From Chelativorans sp. Marseille-P2723 (lineage in GTDB: Bacteria; Pseudomonadota; Alphaproteobacteria; Rhizobiales; Rhizobiaceae), in NCBI RefSeq assembly GCF_902809845.1, contig NZ_CADDWI010000013.1:744001-808000 (forward strand): 64,000 nt of DNA, written 5' to 3'. The position numbers and the translations under genes were made by a program. The notes under the pieces are model-generated. The model ran no database searches. It had not been told where the DNA came from and saw only the letters and a list, made by a program, of their open reading frames with translations. Of the stretch, positions 1-8,158 are shown in pieces. Every line of letters begins with the position of its first letter. The stretch's first letter is position 1.

Positions 1-107
1 AAGTGCGACAAAGCAAAGACTTGGATCATTCAAGGCTCCAGGAAATTGGAATGATCAGAAAACGGCCAACTCCCCTGGAGGCGGCCCAAGCGCCAAGGCG
101 ACAAGGC

Positions 108-138
108 AAGAGGCGGCCGCTGAATCTGGCCGCCTCTT
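108..138 (-). terminator. Putative terminator hairpin after the hemolysin III gene
   Basis: A 9-bp perfect inverted repeat (gaggcggcc at 110-118, ggccgcctc at 128-136) with a 9-base loop lies 8 bases past the stop codon of the minus-strand gene. No strong T-tract follows on the minus strand, so it may be a weak or Rho-assisted terminator. Confidence 0.4.
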
Positions 139-144
139 CTCACT

Positions 145-777
145 TCACACTGCCGCAATCACGGCCGAATAGTGGATGATTGCCCCTTTAAGCACAAATG
201 CGTGCCAGATCGCATTTTGGAATCTCAGGCTCCGCCAAAGGTGAAAGACGACGCCGACCGAATAGGCGGCGCCACCTAGAATTAGAAGCCATACGACGGT
301 TGGCGAAAGACTCGCCAGCATCGTCTTGACCAGTGCTATCCCGCTCCATCCCAAACCTAGATACAAGGGTATCGCGAGCCTCGCGAAGCGTTTCGGAAAC
401 GCGATCTTCAGGACCATGCCGAATGCAGCGACCGTCCACACCCATGCCAGAAGCCACGCCCCGGTTGCGTCCATCCGGAGGGCAAAGGGCGTGTAGGTGC
501 CGGCAATGAGAAGATATATTGCCGCATGGTCATATTTGCGCAGCCGCCACTTCAGGGGGCTTACCGGCCACATGTTGTAGAGCGCGGATATCGACAGGGT
601 GGTAACCAGGGTTAAGGCGTAGATGGAAGTGGCGATGGCGATATCCGTCTCGGCGCCCCAGGCCATGACGATGAGCAGGGCGGCGGCGCCCGTGACGGCG
701 AGAAGCACGCCAATCACGTGAATAACGCCATCGGCAAAAGACTCCGCGCGATCATAATGCCAGGGAATCTCGTCCAT
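145..777 (-). CDS. Hemolysin III / PAQR-type integral membrane protein
   Basis: A 210-residue polytopic protein of the hemolysin III (YqfA/PAQR) family. The short N-terminal stretch MDEIPWHYDRAESFADGVIH is typical of the family and carries the first conserved histidine. About seven hydrophobic helices follow, with RKYDHAAIYLLIAGTYTPF in the middle and a C-terminal IWHAFVLKGAIIHY carrying the other conserved histidines. These resemble the metal site of PAQR proteins. A longer reading frame starts at 954, but ATG 777 has a good ribosome-binding site (GGGAGGGAAG, minus strand) and matches family N-termini. Family members were named for hemolytic activity seen on overexpression, and the physiological role is unsettled. 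It stands alone, with a hairpin just after its stop. Confidence 0.85.
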   Translation of the reverse strand: MDEIPWHYDRAESFADGVIHVIGVLLAVTGAAALLIVMAWGAETDIAIATSIYALTLVTTLSISALYNMWPVSPLKWRLRKYDHAAIYLLIAGTYTPFALRMDATGAWLLAWVWTVAAFGMVLKIAFPKRFARLAIPLYLGLGWSGIALVKTMLASLSPTVVWLLILGGAAYSVGVVFHLWRSLRFQNAIWHAFVLKGAIIHYSAVIAAV

Positions 778-1222
778 GCGTTCTTCCCTCCCGTATTTTG
801 ACGCACGCCGGCGTGCGGCCGCCGGCGTGCACCTGCTGGAAAGTACATAGAACGCAAGCCAGCTCGGTTTGATCCTTAGCGACACCAACATGGGGAAAGT
901 CCGGCTGAAGAGTGCTCCTGGCAGAGGGCGCTGGCGCTCGAATCTATCCGACACGCATGAGCATCAGTTCGGTAAAAGCCGGGTCCAAGGTGCGGCGAGA
1001 CAACTGCGATTATTCTGGCGGTCCCGAACGTGCGCGGTCCGGTCATTGCTTCGCAGGGGCCAATGGAGGCCCATTCCGAGCGCGCCGATTGGCTGAGTTC
1101 GCTGCTGCGGCGCGGTGAGGAATCCGGGTTCTTGAGCTCCGCCTTTAATCGAAATCGCACTTTCCGCATTGAAGCGGGTGGCGCCTTCAGTTATGAAGGC
1201 CCGCACGGCCCTCAAGGCCCAT
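778..1222. other. Intergenic region upstream of tRNA-Arg
   Basis: About 445 bases between the hemolysin III start and the tRNA. Several short open frames on both strands lack ribosome-binding sites and family resemblance. The only support I find is for a tRNA promoter near 1169-1197. Confidence 0.5.
1169..1197 (+). promoter_or_regulatory. Candidate sigma-70 promoter for tRNA-Arg
   Basis: TTGAAG (1169-1174), a 17-base spacer and TATGAA (1192-1197) place a start site about 15-20 bases before the mature tRNA 5' end at 1223. Position and spacing are good. Each hexamer matches consensus at four bases. Confidence 0.45.
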
Positions 1223-1299
1223 GCACCCGTAGCTCAGCTGGATAGAGTGCTGCCCTCCGAAGGCAGAGGTCACAGGTTCGAATCCTGTCGGGTGCGCCA
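1223..1299 (+). tRNA. tRNA-Arg (anticodon CCG)
   Basis: A 77-base tRNA folds as a full cloverleaf. The acceptor stem pairs GCACCCG with CGGGTGC. The D arm contains AGCTCAGCTGGATAGAG. The anticodon stem CTGCC/GGCAG encloses the loop CTCCGAA with anticodon CCG (decodes CGG). The T arm is ACAGG TTCGAAT CCTGT. CCA is encoded. A decayed insertion sequence begins 9 bases downstream. Confidence 0.97.
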
Positions 1300-1308
1300 T
1301 TTCGGTAC

Positions 1309-1358
1309 TGTCGGCCCTGAGACATAGGTAACAGGCTTTACCTAAGACATGGGTGACA
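1309..1358. repeat. Left terminal region of the IS481-type element
   Basis: It contains GACATAGGTAACAGG (outer) and AGACATGGGTGACA (inner), which match the right end in inverted orientation. Transposase-binding sites are the likely function. The exact outer base is estimated. Confidence 0.55.
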
Positions 1359-2491
1359 ACCTCGTGCCGAACGGGTTGTCGATTGTCTGTAAGGTCCTCT
1401 GTTCCAGGCCGATCTATCCCAGATCGTAGTCCATGAAGCTGACGAGCCATATGCCGTCGTCGACCTCCTTGATTCCGAGTCTGGCCCGCCAGCACGTTCG
1501 AGACGTTGATCTTCTTTCTTGCCATGCAGATGCGGCCGCATGCGGTGACGAGAATGTCCCTGTCATGGAAGGGATAGTCGAGCTCCGGTAATCCGCGATA
1601 GGGTCGCGGCGATGGGTTGTAGCGCTCGGCAGGGCAAGCCATATTGAGCGCCTGGTGCGGCCGTTCCTCGTTGAACTCGCTGACGAATCTTTCGAAGCGG
1701 TCCTGCTGCTGAAGAATGTTCATGCCGAGCAGTCTCCTGCTTCAGGGTCCGGTGCATGCGTTCATGGCGGCCGTTCTGCTGCGGGTTGCCCGGCTTGATC
1801 CGTTCGATCTCGATGCCGAGCCTGAGCCACCACACCGACAGCTTGGACAGGTTGTAAAGCCCGTTGGGGGAGGCAAACGGCAGTCCGTTGTCGCTTTTGA
1901 TGGCGTCGGGCAGGCCACGCTCCTTTGGCGAACGAAGGCTTCGATGACCGGCGTCTCCTTGGTCGATTCAAGAGCTTAGCAGGCAAGCAGATAGCGCGAG
2001 ACCTGGTCAGTGACGGTCAAGGGGTAACAATAACGGCCATTGCCGGTCTTGAACTCGCCCTTGAAGTCCGCGCACCACAGATCGTTGGGAGAGCAGTGCG
2101 ACAGCGGAGTGCCCTCGGCCTTGTTCGCTCTGCGCCTCTTGCGGGCCCGGCTTACAAGGCCGTGATGGTCGAGCACGGCATGCACCGTGCTCCTGGCCGG
2201 AATACGCACGTCGCCAGCCAGCTTTCTGACCAGCAACTCCCGGATCTTGCGCGCGCCCGAGTGTGGCTTATCCTTCTTGCTCTCGACGATCAGACGCTCG
2301 ATCTGCTCGGGCAACTGGTTGGCGTAGCGCACCGGCCGCCGAGACCGGTCCGTCAATCCGTGCAGGCCGCTGTCGCGGTAGCGTTGCAGCAGCTTATAAC
2401 CCGTATTGCGCGAGATGCCGAACTCCCGGCAGACCGCCGACATTGTCTCGCCGTCAAGCAGGCGGGCAATGAACTTCACACGTTCGTCCAT
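1342..2491 (-). pseudogene. IS481-family transposase, frameshifted
   Basis: The N-terminal part (2491 to about 1976) reads through a helix-turn-helix (MSAVCREFGISRNTGYKLLQ) into the start of the DDE integrase core (DLWCADFKGEF and LTVTDQVSRYLLAC, with the first catalytic aspartate). The rest is spread over other frames. [20 protein letters not shown], which carries the catalytic glutamate region, lies in one frame near 1760-1830. [20 protein letters not shown] is in another near 1620-1690. The usual C-terminal [11 protein letters not shown] is in a third near 1420-1460, followed by a stop, then TIDNPFG. At least three frame disruptions or stops make this inactive. The family's normal length is about 350-400 residues. 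Confidence 0.85.
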
Positions 2492-2542
2492 TAGGCTACA
2501 CTCCTTCCACGGCACCTCGCGATCCTCCGCAAAGAGCGAAAT

Positions 2543-2593
2543 GTGTAACCTATGTGTCCGGAATAACCTGTGACCTATGTGCCGGGAAGGTCA
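2543..2593. repeat. Right terminal region of the IS481-type element
   Basis: It carries GTGTAACCTATGTGTCC and CTGTGACCTATGTGCC, inverted counterparts of the left end. It lies just upstream of the transposase start. Confidence 0.55.
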
Positions 2594-3619
2594 CCGTCGC
2601 GTTACAACCTTTAGGTACTTCGCGCCTGAACAATCAGATCGCCTCATACAGAAACGTCCCACATAGTGGCCAGCGAGCAGGTGGAACGATTGCTACATGG
2701 CTCAGGCGTTGCCTGCGTAGAGCTTTGGGAACATGGCAGGGGCAAGAATATGGCCGCCATTCACCTGCGTGAAGGGCGGCCGCAGACCACAGAGCAGCAT
2801 CAGCACCACGCTCCGTCGGATTACCGAAGCGATCAGACATCCGATACCTACCATCACCTCGAAAGCATAGGTTGGTGAAATAACGACCCTGCGGCTCCGG
2901 CGTGTTCAGGAATGACAAATAAGCCCGCTGTCCGACAGAGGTGGCCGCCGCTTCGCGTGATGCCAGGCGCCGTCAGGGGCTACAACCGTGCCCGTGGCAC
3001 TGCGCATAATAACACCGATGAACTCAGAACCATGAAAGAGCGGTTCACTTGTCGGAAGTCCGGCAGTGCCCATAACGTACTGACGAGATGGCCGGCGCGC
3101 CAAGCAGGCCAGGCGACGCATCGATTGCCTTCTCACCCATGGACGCCTCGTGCAGGTGGGCCGAATGTGGGCGCCCAGAATCGCTGATGCTCCGGTGCCG
3201 GGAATGGAAATCCTGTATGCTCTCCCCTCCGCGTCCTGGGCGCGTGGTGACATATTATGGTTGATCGCTGCAACCTGTTCAACGGGAACCGAACTTCGGG
3301 CCGATTTCAATAACCAATCTAGAACAACATTGCCCAGTGTAGCGAACTAAATGGCTGTCTTTATCGAACATTCGCGTTGATAGAAGGCGAGGAGCTGTCG
3401 GATTCATCTACCCTGCGATACTCCCAACGGAAAGAAGCGGGTACTCTCCGCGCCAAACTTTGGCCTATCTTGCCTTGCCGGGGAGGTCGTAAAAAGCGGA
3501 GTTCTACATGATGGAATTGAAAAAGCAGGCGCAGCCTTCCTGAAGTCAGATGGCCTTGTTACACCGCCAGATAGATATCCAGTGCGGTGTTGCAGACTAT
3601 CGGGGAAGGCAGACGAATA
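2594..3619. other. Gene-poor region between the IS element and the catabolic block
   Basis: About 1 kb without a gene I can defend. The largest frames (2634-2918 minus, 2906-3310 minus, 2912-3187 plus) lack clear ribosome-binding sites and known motifs. A minus-strand frame ending with a stop at 2702-2704 and open up to about 2890 encodes a hydrophobic, membrane-protein-like stretch (VMVGIGCLIASVIRR, then VVLMLLCGL). It may be the tail of a decayed transporter, but the family is not recognisable. Confidence 0.4.
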
Positions 3620-4231
3620 ATGCGAATGAAGCTTTATGCAACACCAACATCGCCTTTCGTGCGCAAAGTCATGATTTGTGCCTACGAGCTCGATATCGCG
3701 GATCAGATCGAGCTGGAGCGATGCGATCTTCACCCGTTCAAGCGGCTTCCGCCATTGGTGAAGTTAAACCCTCTCGGTCAGGTTCCAACATTGGTCGATG
3801 ATTGCGAGTCGTATTATGACAGTTCCGTAATTTGCGAACTGTTAAACATGCGTGCCGGCGGCAAGCTAATTCCGCAGGATGGCCGGGCACGGTTGAAGGT
3901 CTTGCGGGACCAGGCACTCGCGGACGGCCTCATGGATGCTGCCGTTCTCATTCGTCTTGAGACGCTGTTGCGTGATGAGGCTCATCGCTCTTCGCAGTGG
4001 ATCGCCGCTCAGCACGCAAAGATCACCTCCGCGCTTGAAGCATTTGCATCAGGCATTTCATCGCGGGGGAGCACAGTCGACCTGGGCGCAATCACTTTGG
4101 CGACGGCGCTCGGCTATCTTGATTTCCGGTTGGCGGAAATCGGCTGGCGCACGGATCACCCAGGTCTGGCGCAGTGGTTCGCTTTCTGGGAGCAGCGCTC
4201 TTCCCATCGCGCGACCGCGGATCTTTGCTGA
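3620..4231 (+). CDS. Glutathione S-transferase family protein
   Basis: A 203-residue cytosolic GST-fold protein of normal length. The N-terminal thioredoxin-like domain starts KLYATPTSPFVRKVMICAYE, with a serine where beta-class enzymes have the catalytic residue. It then has the cis-proline segment NPLGQVPTLV and YYDSSVICELL, the aspartate-serine pair that binds the glutathione gamma-glutamyl end. The C-terminal half is helical. Start candidates are ATG 3620 and ATG 3626 after a GGGAAGG motif. It is the first gene of a tightly spaced plus-strand run ending at 7949 (flavin reductase, crotonase, two acyl-CoA dehydrogenases). That context suggests conjugation, isomerisation or thiolysis of an intermediate rather than general detoxification (inference). 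Confidence 0.85.
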   Translation: MRMKLYATPTSPFVRKVMICAYELDIADQIELERCDLHPFKRLPPLVKLNPLGQVPTLVDDCESYYDSSVICELLNMRAGGKLIPQDGRARLKVLRDQALADGLMDAAVLIRLETLLRDEAHRSSQWIAAQHAKITSALEAFASGISSRGSTVDLGAITLATALGYLDFRLAEIGWRTDHPGLAQWFAFWEQRSSHRATADLC

Positions 4232-4250
4232 CTGCCTAGGGGATATTGTC

Positions 4251-4916
4251 ATGGATTTCCTTGCCGCGGATTTGTCAGAGGATCAAATCTACAAGCTGAT
4301 GACGGGCCTGATCGTGCCGCGCCCCATAGCCTGGGTGACGACGCATGGCAGCGAGGGAACGGTCAACCTTGCACCTTTCAGCGCATTCACCTTCCTGTCG
4401 ACCATTCCGCCGATCATTGGCATCAGCATCACCCGGCGCTCCAGCGGGCTGAAGGATACGTTGCGCAACGTGCAGCGAAATGGCGAGTTCGTCGTCAACA
4501 TCGCCGATGAAAGCCTTGTGGAGGCGGTGCATGGCAGCTCTGCTGAATATCCGCCTGACATCAGTGAGCCAGAGCTTCTCGGTCTTGACTGCGCGGCTTC
4601 TCATGTCGTCGCCGTGCCGCGCATTGCTGCCGCGCCCGCCGCGATGGAGTGTCGATTGGAACGGATCATAGAATTTGGCGAAAAGGGAGCGGAACTCGTC
4701 GTTGGCCGCATCGTGCATTTTTACGTGCGCGATGATCTGGTTGTTGATGGCAAGATCGCAACCGACACCTTGCGACCGTTGGCACGTATCGCCGGCCCTC
4801 GCTATGCGCCTATAGGCCCTGTCGTCGAGATGACGCCGCTGCATGAGGGCTCGCGCCGCTATGCCGCCACCCACGATGAGCCGCAGGCGCATCGGCAAGC
4901 TTCGCAAACACCCTGA
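4251..4916 (+). CDS. Flavin reductase-like (DIM6/NTAB) FMN-binding protein
   Basis: A 221-residue protein of the flavin reductase-like domain family (PF01613 type). The diagnostic N-terminal part is present: LMTGLIVPRPIAWVTTHG, then VNLAPFSAFTFLSTIPPIIGI for the FMN phosphate and ring contacts, and LRNVQRNGEFVVNI. Members either supply reduced flavin to two-component monooxygenases or carry FMN for their own redox or hydrolytic chemistry. A longer frame runs from 3936 over the GST gene, but ATG 4251 follows an AGGGGAT ribosome-binding site and starts at the family's usual N-terminus. It lies 19 bases after the GST gene and 17 before the crotonase. No obvious oxygenase partner is encoded in the block. 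Confidence 0.85.
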   Translation: MDFLAADLSEDQIYKLMTGLIVPRPIAWVTTHGSEGTVNLAPFSAFTFLSTIPPIIGISITRRSSGLKDTLRNVQRNGEFVVNIADESLVEAVHGSSAEYPPDISEPELLGLDCAASHVVAVPRIAAAPAAMECRLERIIEFGEKGAELVVGRIVHFYVRDDLVVDGKIATDTLRPLARIAGPRYAPIGPVVEMTPLHEGSRRYAATHDEPQAHRQASQTP

Positions 4917-4933
4917 GCGGAGGAAGAAACACT

Positions 4934-5722
4934 ATGTTTCACGATATCGAATATCGCGTCGAAGGGGCCGTCGCCCTCATTCTTCACGACCGTCCGGAAG
5001 CCCGCAACGCCGAGAGTAAACGTCTGCTGGATGAAATGGACAGCGCGCTCGCGAAGGCAGTAGCGGACCCGGATGTCCGCGCCATCATCATCGGCGGAAA
5101 TGGCCCCCATTTTTCGGCGGGCCATGATTTGAAGGAAGCGCAACGCGAGCGCCAGAATTTCACGGTTGAAGAGCGCTGGGCGTATGAAGAGCGGCGCTAT
5201 TTCGACTACGCGTTAAGGATCTGGGACTGCCCCAAGCCCACAATCGCGCGTGTCCAGGGTGCGTGCGTCGCCGGTGGATTCATGGTGGCGAACATGTGCG
5301 ATCTGCTCGTGGCCTCTGATGATGCCTTCTTCGCCGACCCGGTGGTGCGGACCCTGTCCGCGGCTGCTGTGGAAGTGCTGGTACACCCGTGGGTGATGGG
5401 GCTGCGCAGCGCCAAGGAGTTTCTTTTCACGGGCGAACGCATGACCGCAGAGCAAGCGCATGCAATTGGCATGGTCAACAGGGTTGTTGCCCGTGAGACG
5501 CTTGAGGATGAAACCATGGCGCTGGCGCAAAAAATTGCCGAAACTCCGCCTTTCGCTTTGAGGCTGGTCAAGCGTTCGCTTAACCGCAGCTTCGACGCGC
5601 AGGGATTCCGCACCGCCCTTTCGGCTCATTTCGATCTGCATCAGCTTTCCCACGTAAGTGATGAGTTCGCCCGCAATCGCGGATCAGGTCTTGCCGAGGC
5701 AATTGAGCGGGCAAAGGGATAA
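4934..5722 (+). CDS. Enoyl-CoA hydratase/isomerase (crotonase) family protein
   Basis: A 262-residue crotonase-fold protein. The CoA-binding and oxyanion-hole motif is FSAGHDLKEA (about residues 57-66). The second oxyanion region is GACVAGGFMVANMCDLLVAS (about 109-128). The C-terminal LVKRSLNR helix and trimerisation region are present. The two glutamates used by classical enoyl-CoA hydratases are not evident. FMVANMCD replaces the usual E-L-A-x-x-C-D, and the later position reads ADPVVRT. The reaction may therefore be something other than simple hydration, such as ring hydrolysis, isomerisation or decarboxylation. AGGAAGAA precedes ATG 4934. The gene is in an operon with the acyl-CoA dehydrogenases that follow by 2 bases. 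Confidence 0.9.
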   Translation: MFHDIEYRVEGAVALILHDRPEARNAESKRLLDEMDSALAKAVADPDVRAIIIGGNGPHFSAGHDLKEAQRERQNFTVEERWAYEERRYFDYALRIWDCPKPTIARVQGACVAGGFMVANMCDLLVASDDAFFADPVVRTLSAAAVEVLVHPWVMGLRSAKEFLFTGERMTAEQAHAIGMVNRVVARETLEDETMALAQKIAETPPFALRLVKRSLNRSFDAQGFRTALSAHFDLHQLSHVSDEFARNRGSGLAEAIERAKG

Positions 5723-5724
5723 GC

Positions 5725-6930
5725 ATGGTGAGGGCAGACATGGTGCGGGGGCCGGATTTCCTGCGGGCGGCTTCGGATGCAGAGTTTCGCATTGGCTTGT
5801 GTGAGTGGCTGGCGCGGGAGCTTCCGGCGTTGGCGGCCGGACGTGGCCCGGCAGCAATGAATTCGATTGAGTTCCGGCTCGCCTGGGAGAACCATATCTG
5901 CAAGGCAGGATTGTCGGGGCTCGGCTGGCCGCGTGAGGTGGGAGGGCATGCCCTGTCGCTTTCACGACAGGCAATCTATCATGAGGAGGTGGCTCGCGCC
6001 GGCGCCCCGCTCCCCGTCAATATGATCGCGCATGGCATTGTCGCTCCAACGCTGATCGCGTTTGGCTCGGCAGAGCAGAAGCGGCGTTATCTGCCACGCA
6101 TTCTCGACAATTCCGAAATCTGGTGTCAGGGATATTCCGAACCGGATGCGGGTTCTGATCTTGCCGCCTTGGCGCTCCGGGCTGAGCGACGCGGCGATGT
6201 CTATCTCTTGAACGGGCAAAAGATCTGGACCAGCTTCGCCCACCTTTCCGACTACTGTCTTTTGCTTGCGCGCACCGGGCAGGGAAGTTCGCCTCGCACC
6301 GGTATTTCCGTTATGCTGACGGACATGAAACTGCCCGGAATAAGCGTACGGCCGATCCGGCAGATTACCGGCGAGGCAGACTTTAACGAGGTGTTTTTCG
6401 ACAATGTCGAAGTGCCCGCAACTGCGCTGCTGGGTAAGGAGAACGAAGGCTGGCGCTTGGCAATGGCTGCGGCGAATTACGAGCGCAGCACCTATTTCGT
6501 TCCCCGCGTCGTCAGATTGCAGTCCGAACTTGAGCAGTTGATCAGGCTGGCTTCACGGACGTATCGACACGGGTGTGCTGTCATTGACAAGCCGTCAGTG
6601 CGTGAAGAGTTGACAAGACTTTGTATCAACGCGCATGCCCTGCGGCTCTTTGCTGACAAGATCCTTGCCGATTCCGAGGCAGGGGAAGCGTCAGGCGTCG
6701 ACAGTTCAGCGATCAAGCTTCTTTGGAGTGAAAACCACCAGCGTCTTTTCAATCTGGCGATGGAGGTGCTGGGGCCAGAGGCAGCGCTTGGTCCGCAGGA
6801 ACTGAATAGTCCGGATGAAGGACGCTGGGTTCGTGAGTATCTGTGGACGCGGGCTGAGACGATCCTCGCCGGAACTTCAGAGGTCCATCGTAATATTATC
6901 GCCGAGCGTGGACTGGGATTGCCAAGATGA
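5725..6930 (+). CDS. Acyl-CoA dehydrogenase, large subunit type
   Basis: A 401-residue FAD-dependent acyl-CoA dehydrogenase. It has the N-terminal helical domain with LSGLGWPREVGG, the central beta domain with WCQGYSEPDAGSDLAAL and LNGQKIWTSFAHLSDYCLLLART, and a C-terminal helical domain ending ILAGTSEVHRNIIAERGLGL. At the position of the catalytic glutamate of MCAD (Y-E-G-T) the sequence reads L-A-G-T, as in many bacterial FadE paralogues that use a base elsewhere or act in heteromers. ATG 5725 overlaps nothing; ATG 5740 is an alternative. The next gene overlaps by 4 bases and encodes a second, shorter dehydrogenase. This fits the two-subunit type of acyl-CoA dehydrogenase known from actinobacterial steroid catabolism (inference). 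Confidence 0.93.
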   Translation: MVRADMVRGPDFLRAASDAEFRIGLCEWLARELPALAAGRGPAAMNSIEFRLAWENHICKAGLSGLGWPREVGGHALSLSRQAIYHEEVARAGAPLPVNMIAHGIVAPTLIAFGSAEQKRRYLPRILDNSEIWCQGYSEPDAGSDLAALALRAERRGDVYLLNGQKIWTSFAHLSDYCLLLARTGQGSSPRTGISVMLTDMKLPGISVRPIRQITGEADFNEVFFDNVEVPATALLGKENEGWRLAMAAANYERSTYFVPRVVRLQSELEQLIRLASRTYRHGCAVIDKPSVREELTRLCINAHALRLFADKILADSEAGEASGVDSSAIKLLWSENHQRLFNLAMEVLGPEAALGPQELNSPDEGRWVREYLWTRAETILAGTSEVHRNIIAERGLGLPR

Positions 6931-7949
6931 GCAGACAGCGATCGACACCGTTTTTTGATGCCGACCTTCGAGACGGGGTCGCTGCGGCTCTGGAAGACTG
7001 CATGCAAAAAACCAAAAACATGGATGCCAGAGCCATGCAGGAGGCACATTGGCGTCTTGCCGCCGATATGGGCTGGCTGGGCGCGATGGTGACGGAAGAG
7101 CAGGGCGGGCTGGAGCTCGGGCGGGCTTTTGCCGCTGATCTTTGCGCAGAGGCTGGGCGGGCCTTGTTTTGCGGCCCGTTGCTGGAAACCGCGATCCTGT
7201 TGCCGGCCCTGGCTGCCGAGTGTTCATCGCTGCTACCCTTGCTGAATGGAGTGGTGGCGGGAGACGTCAGGCTGGGACTGGCCGAGGAATGCAGTGGACA
7301 GGTGCTTGTTCAGTATGCTGACGCGGCCACACATATCGCAGTTCTGAATTGCAGCACAGACACACTTTCGGTGACATTCGCGCCTTCAACAGCGTTTCGC
7401 TGCGTTATGCTGCAGCCGCTCGATCCACGCTCCAGCGTGGCATGCGCGGAACTGATCGATCCAGACGTGGCCGAGCATATACCTCTTCAGCGGGAAGCAG
7501 CGGACCGCGTTCTTCATGCCTTATACATGGCGCAAGCAGCGGACCTGTGGGGCATCGCCGAAGCAGCGCTTCTTGCGACGGTGAGCTACGTGGTGGAAAG
7601 ACGCCAATTCGGTCGGCCTATCGGGCAATTCCAGGGGGTAAAGCATCGGCTTGCGGACATCCACACGGCTGTTGACGCAGCCAGGCTTGCTATTGCCACT
7701 ACCGTTGATGACGCCGCCGGTGCCCATGAAGCGGCGATTGCACGGATTTTGGCCTGCGATGCAGCTCTTGCCGCGAGCGGAGCGGCGATTCAGTACCATG
7801 GTGGCCTAGGGTTTTCCTGGGAGGCTGACCTGCATCTATACCTAAAACGGGCATTGCGGCTCAACGCAAGCACAGGAGGCACAGCGGCGCTGCGTTCCAC
7901 TGTCGGTGAGCGCATTATAATGCGAGCGCTGGAAGCGGACGCTGCCTGA
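6927..7949 (+). CDS. Acyl-CoA dehydrogenase, small partner subunit type
   Basis: A 340-residue acyl-CoA dehydrogenase homologue, shorter than the usual 380-400. The N-terminal and middle domains are reduced and weakly conserved. The C-terminal domain is clear: VVERRQFGRPIGQFQGVKHRLADI (about residues 219-242), then AIQYHGGLGFSWEADLHLYLKRAL (about 289-312). The H-G-G-x-G-F-x-W-E-x-D-x-H-L-Y-L-K-R signature is typical of FadE27/FadE29-like subunits. The start codon overlaps the stop of the preceding dehydrogenase (ATGA), indicating translational coupling and a likely heteromeric complex. It is the last gene of this plus-strand run and converges on the IclR gene. Confidence 0.9.
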   Translation: MSRQRSTPFFDADLRDGVAAALEDCMQKTKNMDARAMQEAHWRLAADMGWLGAMVTEEQGGLELGRAFAADLCAEAGRALFCGPLLETAILLPALAAECSSLLPLLNGVVAGDVRLGLAEECSGQVLVQYADAATHIAVLNCSTDTLSVTFAPSTAFRCVMLQPLDPRSSVACAELIDPDVAEHIPLQREAADRVLHALYMAQAADLWGIAEAALLATVSYVVERRQFGRPIGQFQGVKHRLADIHTAVDAARLAIATTVDDAAGAHEAAIARILACDAALAASGAAIQYHGGLGFSWEADLHLYLKRALRLNASTGGTAALRSTVGERIIMRALEADAA

Positions 7950-8158
7950 ACGAGTGGCATCCGGTTCCCGCCGGATCCGAGGCTGCCGGAGTGTTAGCCG
8001 GGTTGGAGCGGGTCGCGTTGCTCGCCTCGCTCTAAGCGCTTTACAATGTTGTAAGCACCCCTTTCTTGTCCCCGAAACAGCTACCCGTTTCAGGAGAGGA
8101 TGAGAAGGATAAATAGATACCAATATGCGCCCCGGTTCGTTCCTGGTCAAAAACACTC

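Larger units (their letters stand above)
1309..2593 (-). mobile_element. IS481-type insertion sequence, decayed
   Basis: About 1.28 kb containing a broken IS481-type transposase on the minus strand. It is bounded by related terminal regions that each carry two copies of an ACATAGGTNACA-like motif. The left end reads TGTCGG...GACATAGGTAACAGG and the right end, on the other strand, TGACCT...CACATAGGTCACAGG. Boundaries are estimated from this alignment. No convincing target-site duplication was seen. The transposase has several lesions, so autonomous transposition is unlikely. Confidence 0.75.

Noticed and set aside
2906-3310. A 134-codon minus-strand frame
   Set aside because: No ribosome-binding site, no domain, and it overlaps other equally poor frames. 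Treated as decayed or non-coding DNA.
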